64,000 bases of DNA from Gulbenkiania mobilis (GTDB lineage Bacteria; Pseudomonadota; Gammaproteobacteria; Burkholderiales; Chromobacteriaceae), in the NCBI GenBank assembly GCA_004346645.1, contig SMDA01000005.1, forward strand, positions 124,001-188,000, written 5' to 3'. Below the pieces are notes generated by a model that searched no databases, was not told where the DNA came from, and saw only the letters and a program-made list of their open reading frames with translations. Of the stretch, positions 32,792-42,498 are shown one piece after another (the stretch's first letter is position 1; each line of letters opens with the position of its first letter). The position numbers and the translations under genes are program-made.

Positions 32792-34282
32792 TTAGAGCTT
32801 GATCACAGTGCTCTTGAGCTCGGTGTACTTCTCGAGCGCATGCAGCGACTTGTCCCGGCCGTTGCCCGACTGCTTGAAACCGCCGAACGGGAAATTCATA
32901 TCGCCACCCTCGTCGTAGCAATTTACCCAGACGGTGCCGGCGCGCAGCCGCCGTGCCACTTGGTGCGCAGTGCTGACATTGGAAGTCCATACCGCGGCGG
33001 CAAGCCCATACTCGGTGTCGTTGGCGATACGGACCGCTTCGTCCACCGTGTCGAAGGTAATGACTGACAACACAGGTCCGAAGATCTCCTCTCGGCAGAT
33101 GGTAAGGTCCGGCTTCGGGCAGTCGAAGGCGGTGGGCTCGATGAAGAGGCCCTCGGTCTCGGACAGGGCTGCGCTTCCGCCACACACCAGTTGGGCGCCT
33201 TCGCTGCGGCCCTTGGCGATGTAGGACAGCACCTTGTCGTACTGGATGCGGTCCACGATTGCCCCCATGCGGGTGGCCGGGTTGAGCGGGTCGCCCGGAT
33301 AGTAGCCCTCGGCCGCCTTGCGCAACGCTGCAAGGAAGGGCTCCTTCACCGAACGGTGGACCAGCGCGCGCGAGCCCGCTGTGCACATCTCGCCCATGTT
33401 GAAGAAGATGCCACCAGCCGCGGCGCGTGCCGCCCGCTCGATGTCGGGGCAGTCTTCCAGGATGATGTTGGGGGATTTGCCCCCCAGTTCCAGCCAGGTA
33501 CGCTTGAGGTTGGACTCTGCTGCGTACCCTGCGATCAGCTTGCCCACGCCGGTGGAACCGGTGAAGGCGATGCAGTCCACCTCCATGTGCAGAGCCAAGA
33601 GACGGCCGACATCCCCCGCACCCGGCAGCACTTGGAAGATCCCTTCCGGAATGCCGGCCTCCCGCGCCAGTCCGGCAAGGCGGATCGCGGTGAGGGGCGA
33701 TTTTTCCGAAGGTTTGACGATCACCGCGTTGCCGGCGGCCAAGGCCGGGCCGAACTTCCAGCTGGCCATCAGGATGGGAAAGTTCCAAGGCACCACTGCG
33801 GCCACCACGCCCACCGGTTCACGCGTCACCAGCCCCACCAGGCGCGGATCGACCGGCGCCACCTCGCCGCCCACCTTGTCGATGGCTTCGGCAAACCATT
33901 CCACGCAATATGCAGCCCCCGGGACATCCACGCTGGTGGAGTCACCGATCGGCTTGCCCATGTCCAGCGTCTCCAGCAGCGCCAACTCGTCGGAATGAGC
34001 ACGGATCAGGGCGGCAAAGCGTTTCAGGATGCGCGCGCGTGCCAAGGGAGCCAGGCCCGACCAGCGTCCGTCATCGAAGGCGGCACGCGCCTGGCTGACG
34101 GCCCTGTTCACCTCCCCCTCGCCACACCAGGCCACCTTGGCCAGCAACCGGCCGTTGGCGGGGTTGACGCAGTCGAAGGTGCGCGCGTCGGCCGCTTCGC
34201 AGTAGCCATCGCCGATGAAGGCGCGATGCTCGATCTGCAGGCTATCGGCAAGCTGGGTCCATTCTTGGTGAGTGCGGGCCAT
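32792..34282 (-). CDS. puuC: Gamma-glutamyl-gamma-aminobutyraldehyde dehydrogenase
   Basis: 496 residues. ALDH motifs are intact: V-P-W-N-F-P, F-T-G-S-T-G-V-G-K, E-L-G-G-K-S-P-N and the catalytic cysteine in G-E-M-C-T-A-G-S-R. Clustering with puuR, puuD, puuA and spuC points to oxidation of gamma-Glu-aminobutyraldehyde in putrescine breakdown. A general polyamine-aldehyde role is also possible. It is divergent from the ald-puuD-puuA-spuC group. Confidence 0.92.
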   Translation of the reverse strand: MARTHQEWTQLADSLQIEHRAFIGDGYCEAADARTFDCVNPANGRLLAKVAWCGEGEVNRAVSQARAAFDDGRWSGLAPLARARILKRFAALIRAHSDELALLETLDMGKPIGDSTSVDVPGAAYCVEWFAEAIDKVGGEVAPVDPRLVGLVTREPVGVVAAVVPWNFPILMASWKFGPALAAGNAVIVKPSEKSPLTAIRLAGLAREAGIPEGIFQVLPGAGDVGRLLALHMEVDCIAFTGSTGVGKLIAGYAAESNLKRTWLELGGKSPNIILEDCPDIERAARAAAGGIFFNMGEMCTAGSRALVHRSVKEPFLAALRKAAEGYYPGDPLNPATRMGAIVDRIQYDKVLSYIAKGRSEGAQLVCGGSAALSETEGLFIEPTAFDCPKPDLTICREEIFGPVLSVITFDTVDEAVRIANDTEYGLAAAVWTSNVSTAHQVARRLRAGTVWVNCYDEGGDMNFPFGGFKQSGNGRDKSLHALEKYTELKSTVIKL

Positions 34283-34331
34283 CGGATTCTCCTCTTTTAT
34301 GGTGGGCCAGGCAGCCTAAGCTGCCCGGGCG

Positions 34332-34877
34332 TCAAAACGTGGGGGGCGAACTGGCGCTGACGATCTCGCAGTGCTCCGGGCCCGGGTTGCGGAATCGGTG
34401 CGGCAGCTTGCTCTCGAAGTAATACGCATCGCCGGGGGCAAGCAGACGGGTCTCACCGTTGACGGTCAGCTCCATGCGTCCCTTGATCACCACGCCGCCT
34501 TCTTGTCCCTCATGCACCAGCATGTCCGGGCCGGTGTCGGCGCCCGGCTCGTACACCTCGCGCAGGATGGCAATGTCGCGCCGCTCGTGGCCGGTGCCTA
34601 CCAGCATGAGCTTGATCTGCTCGTTGCCAAGGTTGGGCAGTTCGTCAGCGGTATAGAACACGCGCGGCTGCTGGGGCTCGGCGTCAAAGGTGAAGAATTC
34701 GGCCAGCGTGATCGGCAGCCCCTCGAGTACTTTCTTCAGCGAGCTGATCGACGGGCTCACGCGGTTCTGTTCGATCAGCGAAATGGTGCCGTTGGTGACG
34801 CCTGCACGTTTGGCCAGCTCGCGTTGCGAGTAACCAAACCGCTCACGCACCATCCTGAGTCGGGCTCCAACATCCAT
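34332..34877 (-). CDS. puuR: PuuR-type XRE-cupin repressor
   Basis: 181 residues from ATG 34877; an ATG at 34892 is a fair alternative. The N-terminal HTH R-E-L-A-K-R-A-G-V-T-N-G-T-I-S-L-I-E-Q is followed by a cupin barrel (E-G-Q-E-G-G-V-V-I-K-G to the C-terminus). Layout and length equal PuuR, which senses putrescine. It is upstream of puuC and divergent from ald, so it likely controls both sides. Confidence 0.9.
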   Translation of the reverse strand: MDVGARLRMVRERFGYSQRELAKRAGVTNGTISLIEQNRVSPSISSLKKVLEGLPITLAEFFTFDAEPQQPRVFYTADELPNLGNEQIKLMLVGTGHERRDIAILREVYEPGADTGPDMLVHEGQEGGVVIKGRMELTVNGETRLLAPGDAYYFESKLPHRFRNPGPEHCEIVSASSPPTF

Positions 34878-35089
34878 TGTGGCGGGTTCCATCCTGTTTG
34901 TTAATAATTTTAGACGTCCGCTGATGAGTATATCGACCATTTGCCCCGGAATCTGTTGCGTCGCAAAAACGCTTTTCTTTGCAACTTGCGGAGTTTATAG
35001 TCAAAATCAGTGGAAGGTAGCAAGCGTAATGTGAATTTTTTTAAACGACCGGCGCTTGATAGACCCCTACACCGGCAGAGGAGACAGCT

Positions 35090-36214
35090 ATGTTAATCGG
35101 CGTTCCCAAGGAGATCAAAAACCATGAGTACCGGGTGGGGTTGACCCCCTCGGGTGTGCGCGAACTGGTTGCAAGCGGCCACCGCGTCATGGTGCAGACG
35201 CAGGCAGGTCTGGCGATCGGTTATGCAGACGAACAATACCTCCAGGCAGGCGCCTCCATCGCTTCCAGCGCGGCAGAGGTGTTTGCCCAGGCCGACATGG
35301 TCGTGAAGGTGAAGGAACCCCAGCCTACCGAGTGCCGCATGCTGCGACCAGGCCAAGTACTGTTCACCTACCTGCACCTGGCACCCGATCCGGAACAGAC
35401 CAAGCTGCTGATGGAATCCGGTGCGGTGGCCATCGCCTATGAAACCGTCACCGACGACCGTGGCGGTCTGCCCTTGCTGGCGCCGATGTCTGAAGTGGCA
35501 GGCCGTATGGCGATCCAGGCCGGTGCGCATGCGCTGGAAAAGGCACAGGGCGGCCGCGGCGTGCTGCTGGGTGGAGTGCCCGGTGTGGCACCCGCCAAGG
35601 TGATCGTGCTCGGTGGCGGTGTGGTAGGGCTCAACGCTGCCCGGATGGCGCTGGGTCTCGGTGCCGATGTCACCCTGCTGGACAAATCGCTGCCGCGACT
35701 GAAGGAAATCGACATGACCTTCGGCGGCCACATCAAGACGCTGATGTCCAATGCTGCCAACATTGAGGACATGATTCGCGAGGCCGACCTCGTGATTGGT
35801 GCGGTGCTGGTGCCGGGCGCTGCCGCCCCCAAGCTGGTGACCCGTGCCATGCTCAAGACAATGAAGCCGGGAGCGGTGCTGGTGGATGTCGCCATCGACC
35901 AGGGCGGCTGCTTCGAGACCAGCCGGCCCACTACCCATCAGGATCCGATCTATATGGTGGACGGCATCGTCCACTATTGCGTGGCCAACATGCCCGGCGG
36001 TGTGGCCCGCACCTCGACGCAGGCGCTCAACAATGCCACCTTGCCTTATACGCTGGAACTGGCGAAGAAGGGCTGGAAGCAGGCGCTTCTGGACAATGCC
36101 CATCTGCGTAACGGTCTGAATATCTGCCACGGCAAGGTCACCTATGCCGCCGTAGCGCATGATCTGGGGCTGACCTACACCGACCCGGTGGAAGCCATCA
36201 AGGCCGCCGGCTGA
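35090..36214 (+). CDS. ald: Alanine dehydrogenase
   Basis: 374 residues. The N-terminal [10 protein letters not shown], pyruvate-site lysine region M-V-V-K-V-K-E-P and NAD fold V-L-G-G-G-V-V-G are present. It interconverts L-alanine and pyruvate with NAD and ammonia. As the first gene of the putrescine group, it can recycle alanine made by the pyruvate-using transaminase downstream. GGAG precedes the start. Confidence 0.96.
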   Translation: MLIGVPKEIKNHEYRVGLTPSGVRELVASGHRVMVQTQAGLAIGYADEQYLQAGASIASSAAEVFAQADMVVKVKEPQPTECRMLRPGQVLFTYLHLAPDPEQTKLLMESGAVAIAYETVTDDRGGLPLLAPMSEVAGRMAIQAGAHALEKAQGGRGVLLGGVPGVAPAKVIVLGGGVVGLNAARMALGLGADVTLLDKSLPRLKEIDMTFGGHIKTLMSNAANIEDMIREADLVIGAVLVPGAAAPKLVTRAMLKTMKPGAVLVDVAIDQGGCFETSRPTTHQDPIYMVDGIVHYCVANMPGGVARTSTQALNNATLPYTLELAKKGWKQALLDNAHLRNGLNICHGKVTYAAVAHDLGLTYTDPVEAIKAAG

Positions 36215-36234
36215 ACCCGACAAGCGAGGACTAC

Positions 36235-36990
36235 ATGCGCAAACCTGTCATCGGTATTCCCTGTGACATCAAGGCGATCGGCCACCTGCCGTTCCATGCG
36301 GTGGGGGAAAAATACGTGGCTGCCGCTGCGGGCGGTACGGGCGGCATGCCGCTCCTGATTCCGGCACTGGGCGAGCAGACGGACATCGACACGCTACTGG
36401 ACCTGGTGGACGGAGTGCTGCTGCCGGGCTCGCTGTCCAATATCGAGCCGCACCATTATGCTGGGCCTGCCAGCCGTGAAGGCACACTGCACGATCCGCA
36501 GCGTGACGCCACCACCCTGCCGCTGATCCGCCGGCTTCTGGAGCAGGAAATTCCGCTCTTTGGCATCTGCCGAGGCTTTCAGGAGATCAACGTAGCGCTC
36601 GGAGGGGAGCTCTACCAGCACGTGCAGGAAGAGGAGGGCTTCAACGATCATCGCGAGCCTCAGACCGAGGACCTGGAAGCGATGTACGGCCCCGCCCATG
36701 CCCTGCACCTCGAGCCCGACAGCCTGCTGCGCCAGTGGCTTGGCACCGATACCGTCAAGGTCAACTCCCTGCATCAGCAGGGCATCCGCCGCCTGGCCGA
36801 AGGGCTGGTGGCGGAGGCGCTGGCGGATGACGGGCTGATCGAAGCCTACCGTGTCCGTGACGCACGCAGCTTTGCCTACGCCGTACAGTGGCATCCGGAG
36901 TGGAAGTACGCCTCCAATCCGGTATCGCGCGCCCTGTTCGATGCGTTTGGCAAGGCCTGCCGCCAGCGCTGCGAGCGTCGTAACCGTTAG
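36235..36990 (+). CDS. puuD: Gamma-glutamyl-gamma-aminobutyrate hydrolase
   Basis: 251 residues, class I amidotransferase-like peptidase C26. The nucleophile is in F-G-I-C-R-G-F-Q-E, and the His and Glu partners are in V-Q-W-H-P-E-W. It releases GABA from gamma-Glu-GABA. It lies 20 bases after ald and 56 before puuA. Confidence 0.94.
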   Translation: MRKPVIGIPCDIKAIGHLPFHAVGEKYVAAAAGGTGGMPLLIPALGEQTDIDTLLDLVDGVLLPGSLSNIEPHHYAGPASREGTLHDPQRDATTLPLIRRLLEQEIPLFGICRGFQEINVALGGELYQHVQEEEGFNDHREPQTEDLEAMYGPAHALHLEPDSLLRQWLGTDTVKVNSLHQQGIRRLAEGLVAEALADDGLIEAYRVRDARSFAYAVQWHPEWKYASNPVSRALFDAFGKACRQRCERRNR

Positions 36991-37046
36991 ACCACCCGGT
37001 CTTGCAGAGCCGGATCACCGGCCGGATAAATAGAGGAAACTCGAAG

Positions 37047-38381
37047 ATGAACAATCAGATCGTTGAATGGCTGCGAGAACATCGCATTACGGAGATGGAA
37101 TGTATCCTGCCGGACATGACGGGCGTGGCCCGCGGCAAGATCGTTCCGAAGGACAAGTTCATTTCCGACCCGGAAATGCGCCTGCCCGAAGCGGTCCTTA
37201 TCCAGACCGTAACCGGCGACTATCCCGATGACAGCATGCTGGACCTGACCGACCCGGACATGGTCCTACAGCCGGACCCCAATTCCCTGCGCCTGGTGCC
37301 TTGGGCCACCGACCCGACCGCCCAGCTGATCTACGACTGCTACCGTTCGGACGGCGCCCCCGTGGACGTGGCGCCGCGCAACGTACTCAAGCGCGTGATC
37401 GGCCTTTTCGATGAGCTGGGCTGGGCCCCGGTGCTGGCGCCGGAAATGGAGTTCTACCTGCTGTCGCCCAATCCGGATCCGGATATCCCCCTGTCGCCGC
37501 CCGTGGGGCGCACGGGGCGTGCGGAATTCGGGCGCCGTTCGTATGCGATCGATGCCGTCAACGAGTTCGACCCGCTCTTCGAGGACATCTACGACTATTG
37601 CCATGCGCAGAACCTGGAGGTGGATACGCTGATTCACGAGATTGGTACCGCGCAGATGGAGATCAACTTCCTGCACGGCAATCCGCTGGATCTGGCAGAC
37701 CAGGTGTTCCTGTTCAAGCGCACCGTGCGCGAGGCGGCCTTCCGGCACAACATGTACGCCACCTTCATGGCCAAGCCGATGGAAAACGAGCCGGGTAGCG
37801 CGATGCACATCCACCAGAGCGTGGTGGACAAGAATACCGGGCGCAACATCTTCACCAATGAGGACGGCTCGCCTTCGGACCACTTCTTCCACTTCATCGG
37901 CGGGCTGCAGAAATACCTGCCGCAGTCCATGCCGCTTTTCGCGCCATACGTGAACTCCTTCCGGCGTCTGAGCCGTTATACCGCCGCTCCCACCAACGTT
38001 GAGTGGGGGTACGACAACCGTACCGTCGGCTTCCGCGTGCCGCATTCCTCGCCGGCGGCCCGGCGTATCGAGAACCGGGTACCCGGGGTCGACGTGAACC
38101 CTTATATCGCCATGGCGGCCACGCTGGCCTGCGGCTATCTGGGGATCACGCAGAAGATCAAGCCCACCGAGCCGCGCCAGAGCGATGCGTACGAGTTGCC
38201 GTTCCAGTTCCCGCACAGCGCCGAGGATGCGCTGGTGAAGATGCGCGACTGCCACGAGCTGGCCGAGGTGCTGGGGCCACGCTTCGTGAAGATGTACGTG
38301 GGGATGAAGGAAAGGGAGTATTCCGAATACTTCCGCGTGATCAGCCCGTGGGAGCGCAAGTTCCTGCTACTGCACGTTTAA
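37047..38381 (+). CDS. puuA: Gamma-glutamylputrescine synthetase (glutamine synthetase family)
   Basis: 444 residues from ATG 37047. Glutamine synthetase fold motifs are present: E-M-E-F-Y-L, the nucleotide-binding M-H-I-H-Q-S, and N-R-T-V-G-F-R-V-P-H. It joins glutamate to putrescine with ATP. Neighbouring puuD and spuC support this rather than ammonia assimilation. Confidence 0.92.
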   Translation: MNNQIVEWLREHRITEMECILPDMTGVARGKIVPKDKFISDPEMRLPEAVLIQTVTGDYPDDSMLDLTDPDMVLQPDPNSLRLVPWATDPTAQLIYDCYRSDGAPVDVAPRNVLKRVIGLFDELGWAPVLAPEMEFYLLSPNPDPDIPLSPPVGRTGRAEFGRRSYAIDAVNEFDPLFEDIYDYCHAQNLEVDTLIHEIGTAQMEINFLHGNPLDLADQVFLFKRTVREAAFRHNMYATFMAKPMENEPGSAMHIHQSVVDKNTGRNIFTNEDGSPSDHFFHFIGGLQKYLPQSMPLFAPYVNSFRRLSRYTAAPTNVEWGYDNRTVGFRVPHSSPAARRIENRVPGVDVNPYIAMAATLACGYLGITQKIKPTEPRQSDAYELPFQFPHSAEDALVKMRDCHELAEVLGPRFVKMYVGMKEREYSEYFRVISPWERKFLLLHV

Positions 38382-38404
38382 TAAGAACCCGCGACAACGC
38401 CCGC

Positions 38405-38432
38405 AGGTTGGCCGAAGCGCTTCGGCCAACCT
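38405..38432. repeat. Perfect palindrome of two DUS-like 12-mers
   Basis: AGGTTGGCCGAA (38405-38416) and its exact complement (38421-38432), with GCGC between, form one continuous 14-bp inverted repeat. It stands in the 84-base gap between puuA and spuC. No T run follows, so it would be at most a weak terminator or an mRNA-stabilising hairpin. Confidence 0.9.
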
Positions 38433-38465
38433 GGATAACCAGAGAGAAAACAAAGGAGTCTTCCG

Positions 38466-39848
38466 ATGCAAACTGCACGCACGACCGAACAATGGCGCGA
38501 GCTGGACGCCGCCCACCATTTGCATCCCTTCACCGACCCCCACTCGCTCAACCAGCAGGGCGCCCGCGTCATCACGCGCGGCGAAGGCATCCATCTGTGG
38601 GATTCCGAAGGCCACAAGATCATCGACGGCATGGCGGGCCTGTGGTGCGTGAACATCGGCTACGGCCGCAAGGACCTGCCCGAGGTGGCGCGACGCCAGA
38701 TGGAAGACCTGGCGTACTACAACACCTTCTTCAAGACCACCCATCCTGCGGTGGTGGAGCTCTCCCACCTGCTCTCGGAAGTGGCGCCGGAGGGCTTCCG
38801 CCATATCTTCTACACCAACTCCGGCTCGGAATCGGTGGACACCATGATGCGCATGGTGCGCCACTTCTGGGCGGTGCAGGGCAAGCCCGAGAAAAAGGTG
38901 CTCATCGGCCGCTGGAACGGCTATCACGGCTCCACCATCGGCGGTGCCAGCCTCGGCGGTATGACCTATATGCACGAGCAGGGCGACCTGCCAATTCCTG
39001 GCATCGAGCATGTGGAGCAGCCGTGGTGGTACAAGTACGGCAAGGACATGACACCGGAGGAATTCGGCCTGGCCGCCGCGCGCTGGGTGGAAGACAAAAT
39101 CCTCGAGGTGGGGCCAGAACGGGTGGCTGCCTTCGTCGGCGAGCCGATTCAGGGCGCTGGGGGCGTGATCATCCCGCCGTCCACTTACTGGCCTGAGGTG
39201 GAGCGCATCTGCCGCAAGTACGACGTGCTCTTGGTGGCGGACGAGGTCATCTGCGGTTTCGGACGCACCGGTGAATGGTTCGGCCAGCAGACGATGGGCT
39301 TCCGTCCCGACATCTTCACCACTGCCAAGGGCCTGTCCTCCGGCTATCTGCCGATTGGGGCAGTGTTCGTCGGTGATCGGGTAGCGAACGTGCTCGTCGC
39401 CGGGGGCGACTTCAACCACGGGTTCACCTACTCGGGCCACCCGGTGGCAGCGGCCGTAGCCCACGCCAACGTCAAGGCCCTGCGCGATGAAGGCATCGTG
39501 GACCGCGTGAAGAATGAGACCGGCCCCTACATGCAGGAGCGCTGGCGTGCCACCTTCGGCAACTTCGACCATGTGGACGACGTGCGTGGAGTGGGCCTGA
39601 TCCAAGGTTTCACGTTGGTGCGCAACAAGGCCACCCACGAGCTCTTCCCGGAGTGGGGTACCGCCGGGACGATGTGCCGGGACATCTTCTTCGAGAACAA
39701 CCTGATCATGCGTGCGTGCGGCGACCACATCGTGGCTGCGCCACCCCTGGTGATCACCAAGGCCGAGATCGACGAAATGTTGGGCGTGGCCGGGCGTTGC
39801 CTGGAGCGTTTCGAGAAGGTGGTGCGCGAAAAAGGCATGGCCGGCTGA
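38466..39848 (+). CDS. spuC: Polyamine:pyruvate aminotransferase (SpuC-like)
   Basis: 460 residues, class III aminotransferase. It has Y-N-T-F-F-K-T-T-H-P, N-S-G-S-E-S-V-D-T, D-E-V-I-C-G-F-G-R-T-G and the PLP lysine in T-T-A-K-G-L-S-S-G-Y. The overall pattern matches SpuC/putrescine-pyruvate transaminases. It removes the primary amine of putrescine or its glutamyl form and yields alanine, which ald can oxidise. Confidence 0.9.
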   Translation: MQTARTTEQWRELDAAHHLHPFTDPHSLNQQGARVITRGEGIHLWDSEGHKIIDGMAGLWCVNIGYGRKDLPEVARRQMEDLAYYNTFFKTTHPAVVELSHLLSEVAPEGFRHIFYTNSGSESVDTMMRMVRHFWAVQGKPEKKVLIGRWNGYHGSTIGGASLGGMTYMHEQGDLPIPGIEHVEQPWWYKYGKDMTPEEFGLAAARWVEDKILEVGPERVAAFVGEPIQGAGGVIIPPSTYWPEVERICRKYDVLLVADEVICGFGRTGEWFGQQTMGFRPDIFTTAKGLSSGYLPIGAVFVGDRVANVLVAGGDFNHGFTYSGHPVAAAVAHANVKALRDEGIVDRVKNETGPYMQERWRATFGNFDHVDDVRGVGLIQGFTLVRNKATHELFPEWGTAGTMCRDIFFENNLIMRACGDHIVAAPPLVITKAEIDEMLGVAGRCLERFEKVVREKGMAG

Positions 39849-39876
39849 TTCCGGACACGGTTTTTTTGGTTGCGGC

Positions 39877-39909
39877 AAAGCGGGTTTGATACAATCAGCC
39901 CGCTTTTTT
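39877..39909 (+). terminator. Terminator after spuC
   Basis: AAAGCGGG pairs with CCCGCTTT, with an inner TGAT/ATCA extension, followed by T6 just before motA. Confidence 0.88.
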
Positions 39910-39981
39910 ATTGCGTGAAGCCCCGGCTGTTTCGTATAGACTAGGTGCTTCATTCCGCATCCTCCCACAGGACTTTCGCGC

Positions 39982-40842
39982 ATGTTCGTTGCAATCGGTT
40001 ACATCATCGTTCTGGCTTCGGTGTTCGGTGGCTTTGCCATGGCCGGCGGCCACCTGGCAGCGCTGTTCCAGCCGCTGGAGCTGGTGATGATCGGGGGGGC
40101 GGCCTTGGGTGCGTTCGTGACCGCCAATGGCGGGGCACCGCTCAAGGCCACGCTCAAGGCATTGCCCACCGTGTTCAAGGGGGCGCAGTACAGCAAGGCC
40201 GTCTACATGGAGCTGTTCGCCCTGCTGTTCGAGCTGCTCTCTAAAGTGCGCAAGGAAGGTCTGATGTCGATCGAAGGCGACGTGGAGAATCCCGAAGCCA
40301 GCCCGATCTTTTCCAAATATCCGAAGATCCTGGCCGACCATCACCTGGTGGAGTTCATCACCGACTACCTGCGCCTGATGGTGGGGGGCAGCCTGAATGC
40401 CTTCGAGATCGAAAACTTGATGGACGTGGAAATCGAAACCCATCATCACGAGGGAGCCATCGTCCCTTCCGCGGTTAACTCGATGGCCGATGGCATGCCA
40501 GCCTTCGGTATCGTGGCCTGTGTGATGGGCGTGGTGCACACCATGGAGTCGGTGGGGGCGCCACCGGCCGAACTGGGCCTGCTGATTGCCAAAGCGCTGG
40601 TGGGTACTTTCCTCGGTATTCTCTTGGGTTACGGCTTCATCGCCCCGCTGGCCAAGATTCTGGAATACCGCCTCGAGGACCAGACACGCATCCTGCAGAC
40701 CGTCAAGGTGACGCTCCTGGCCAGTCTCAACGGCTATGCGCCGCAGGTAGCCGTCGAGTTCGGACGCAAGGTTCTCGCCTCGCACGATCGTCCGAGCTTC
40801 AAGGAGCTGGAAGACCACGTCAAACAGGCCAAGGCCAAGTAA
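39982..40842 (+). CDS. motA: Flagellar motor stator protein MotA
   Basis: 286 residues, four membrane helices. It has G-A-A-L-G-A-F-V near helix 2, the charged cytoplasmic loop with H-H-H-E-G-A-I-V-P, and P-A-F-G-I-V-A and G-T-F-L-G-I-L-L-G-Y-G conserved near helices 3 and 4. It forms the proton-driven stator with MotB. AGGA precedes ATG. Confidence 0.96.
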   Translation: MFVAIGYIIVLASVFGGFAMAGGHLAALFQPLELVMIGGAALGAFVTANGGAPLKATLKALPTVFKGAQYSKAVYMELFALLFELLSKVRKEGLMSIEGDVENPEASPIFSKYPKILADHHLVEFITDYLRLMVGGSLNAFEIENLMDVEIETHHHEGAIVPSAVNSMADGMPAFGIVACVMGVVHTMESVGAPPAELGLLIAKALVGTFLGILLGYGFIAPLAKILEYRLEDQTRILQTVKVTLLASLNGYAPQVAVEFGRKVLASHDRPSFKELEDHVKQAKAK

Positions 40843-40863
40843 GCCTTAGGCGCGGAGCTTTAC

Positions 40864-41754
40864 ATGGCCGATGAATCCCAACGTCCCATCATCGTAAAAC
40901 GCATCAAGAAGGGCGGCCACGGCCACCACGGCGGCGCATGGAAGATCGCCTACGCCGACTTCGTGACGGCGATGATGGCTTTCTTCCTTCTGATGTGGCT
41001 GCTGGGCTCGGTTTCGCAGGGCACGCTGGCCGGTATTGCCGAATTCTTCCGTACCCCCTTGAAGGTGGCGCTGTCGGGCGGCGAGGGGGCCGGCGACGCT
41101 CAGTCCGTGATCAAGGGCGGGGGCACTGACCTTACCCGTCAGGCCGGTCAGGTGAAGCGCGGCGCGCGCGAACAGGAGGTGGAGGCTGAGAAGAGCCGCC
41201 TCAGCCAGCTGCAGCGCAAAATCCAGTCCGCCATCGATCAGAGCAATCTGCTCAAGGAATACCGCAACCAGGTCAAGCTGGAGTTGACCCCGGAAGGGCT
41301 CAAGATCCAGCTGATCGATGAGCAGAACCGGCCTATGTTTTCTTCGGGCAGTTCGCAGTTGATGCCGCATACCCGTGCCATCTTGCAGGAGCTGTCGCGC
41401 GACCTGAACCAGTTGCCCAACCGCATCAGCATTTCGGGGCATACCGACGCCACACCGTATTCGGGCGGGCAGGGCGGCTACAGCAACTGGGAGCTTTCTG
41501 CCGACCGTGCCAACGCCGCACGTCGCGAGCTGATCGCCGGCGGGCTGATGCAGGACAAGGTGTTGCGTGTGGTCGGTCTGGCTGCGGCCGATCCGCTCAA
41601 TCCGGGCAATGTCTTCAGTCCGGAGAATCGCCGGATTGCGATCGTCGTGCTCAACAAGGAAACCGAGCGCACCATTCTGAACGACGGCGTCAAGGACAGT
41701 GCGGCAGGAGCCGCAGGTGAAGCATCCGCGCCCGCAGTGGCCGGGGGCGGCTGA
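40864..41754 (+). CDS. motB: Flagellar motor stator protein MotB
   Basis: 296 residues. The single membrane helix carries the proton-accepting Asp in Y-A-D-F-V-T-A-M-M-A-F-F-L-L-M-W-L-L. The C-terminal OmpA-like domain (about 150-270) with I-S-G-H-T-D-A-T-P anchors to peptidoglycan. The last 20 residues are alanine/glycine-rich. It lies 21 bases after motA. Confidence 0.96.
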   Translation: MADESQRPIIVKRIKKGGHGHHGGAWKIAYADFVTAMMAFFLLMWLLGSVSQGTLAGIAEFFRTPLKVALSGGEGAGDAQSVIKGGGTDLTRQAGQVKRGAREQEVEAEKSRLSQLQRKIQSAIDQSNLLKEYRNQVKLELTPEGLKIQLIDEQNRPMFSSGSSQLMPHTRAILQELSRDLNQLPNRISISGHTDATPYSGGQGGYSNWELSADRANAARRELIAGGLMQDKVLRVVGLAAADPLNPGNVFSPENRRIAIVVLNKETERTILNDGVKDSAAGAAGEASAPAVAGGG

Positions 41755-42498
41755 TTGGGGCAGGCGCTGCGTCATGCCGGTCTCCAGCTTCTTGCTGGGC
41801 TGCTGGCGTGGTTCTTGGTGGCCCCGCTGGCTGCTCCCATGGGGTGGGCGGGTCTGCAGGGGCTGGCAGCGTTCGTGCTGGCTGCCGCCTGGCACGCTCC
41901 GGGCTGGGTGCGGCTCTTGCATCTCTTCTTCATGCCGGTCGTGGTGGCCGCCCTGTCCCTGGGCCTGTCGCCCTGGCTTTACCTGCTGGCGCTGGTGCTT
42001 ACCTTTGCTCTGAGTCGCAACGCCCTGCTGGAACAGGTGCCCTTTTACCGCTCGTCCGAGGAAGCTGCCCACCGCCTGGCAGCGCTGCTGCCTGAGAGTG
42101 CCAGGCTGCTGGAGGCCGGTTCGGCCGATGCGCGGCTGGCTTTGCTTCTGCACGGCCTTCGCCCCGATGTCACGGTAGAGGCCTGTGAAAATGCCTGGGC
42201 TGCACGTCTGCTGGCGCAGTGGCGCTGGTGGCGCGCCGGCTCGCCAGCAGGAGTGCGACTTTCCTCACAGAACTTCTGGGCCATGTCCTGGCAGCCCTAC
42301 AATGCGGTATATGTATTCCTGTCCCCTGCACCGATGGCGCGGGTGTGGCAGAAGTTCTGCAGCGAGGCAGGCCCCGGCAGCCTGCTGGTCAGCAACAGTT
42401 TTGAAGTACCGGCGGTGGAGCCTGATGCGCGTATTGCGCTCAGCGGTCCGCTTCAGAAAGAACTCTTGATCTGGCACCGTCCCCATGGAGCTCGCTAA
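41755..42498 (+). CDS. Membrane protein with class I methyltransferase-like domain
   Basis: 247 residues from TTG 41755, directly abutting the motB stop; no ATG or GTG is better placed. Two to four hydrophobic segments occupy residues 5-85. The rest resembles a Rossmann methyltransferase (L-L-E-A-G-S-A-D-A-R-L at the AdoMet loop, though degenerate). Function unknown. Translational coupling with motB is likely, and the 3' end overlaps the next gene by 14 bases. Confidence 0.7.
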   Translation: MGQALRHAGLQLLAGLLAWFLVAPLAAPMGWAGLQGLAAFVLAAAWHAPGWVRLLHLFFMPVVVAALSLGLSPWLYLLALVLTFALSRNALLEQVPFYRSSEEAAHRLAALLPESARLLEAGSADARLALLLHGLRPDVTVEACENAWAARLLAQWRWWRAGSPAGVRLSSQNFWAMSWQPYNAVYVFLSPAPMARVWQKFCSEAGPGSLLVSNSFEVPAVEPDARIALSGPLQKELLIWHRPHGAR

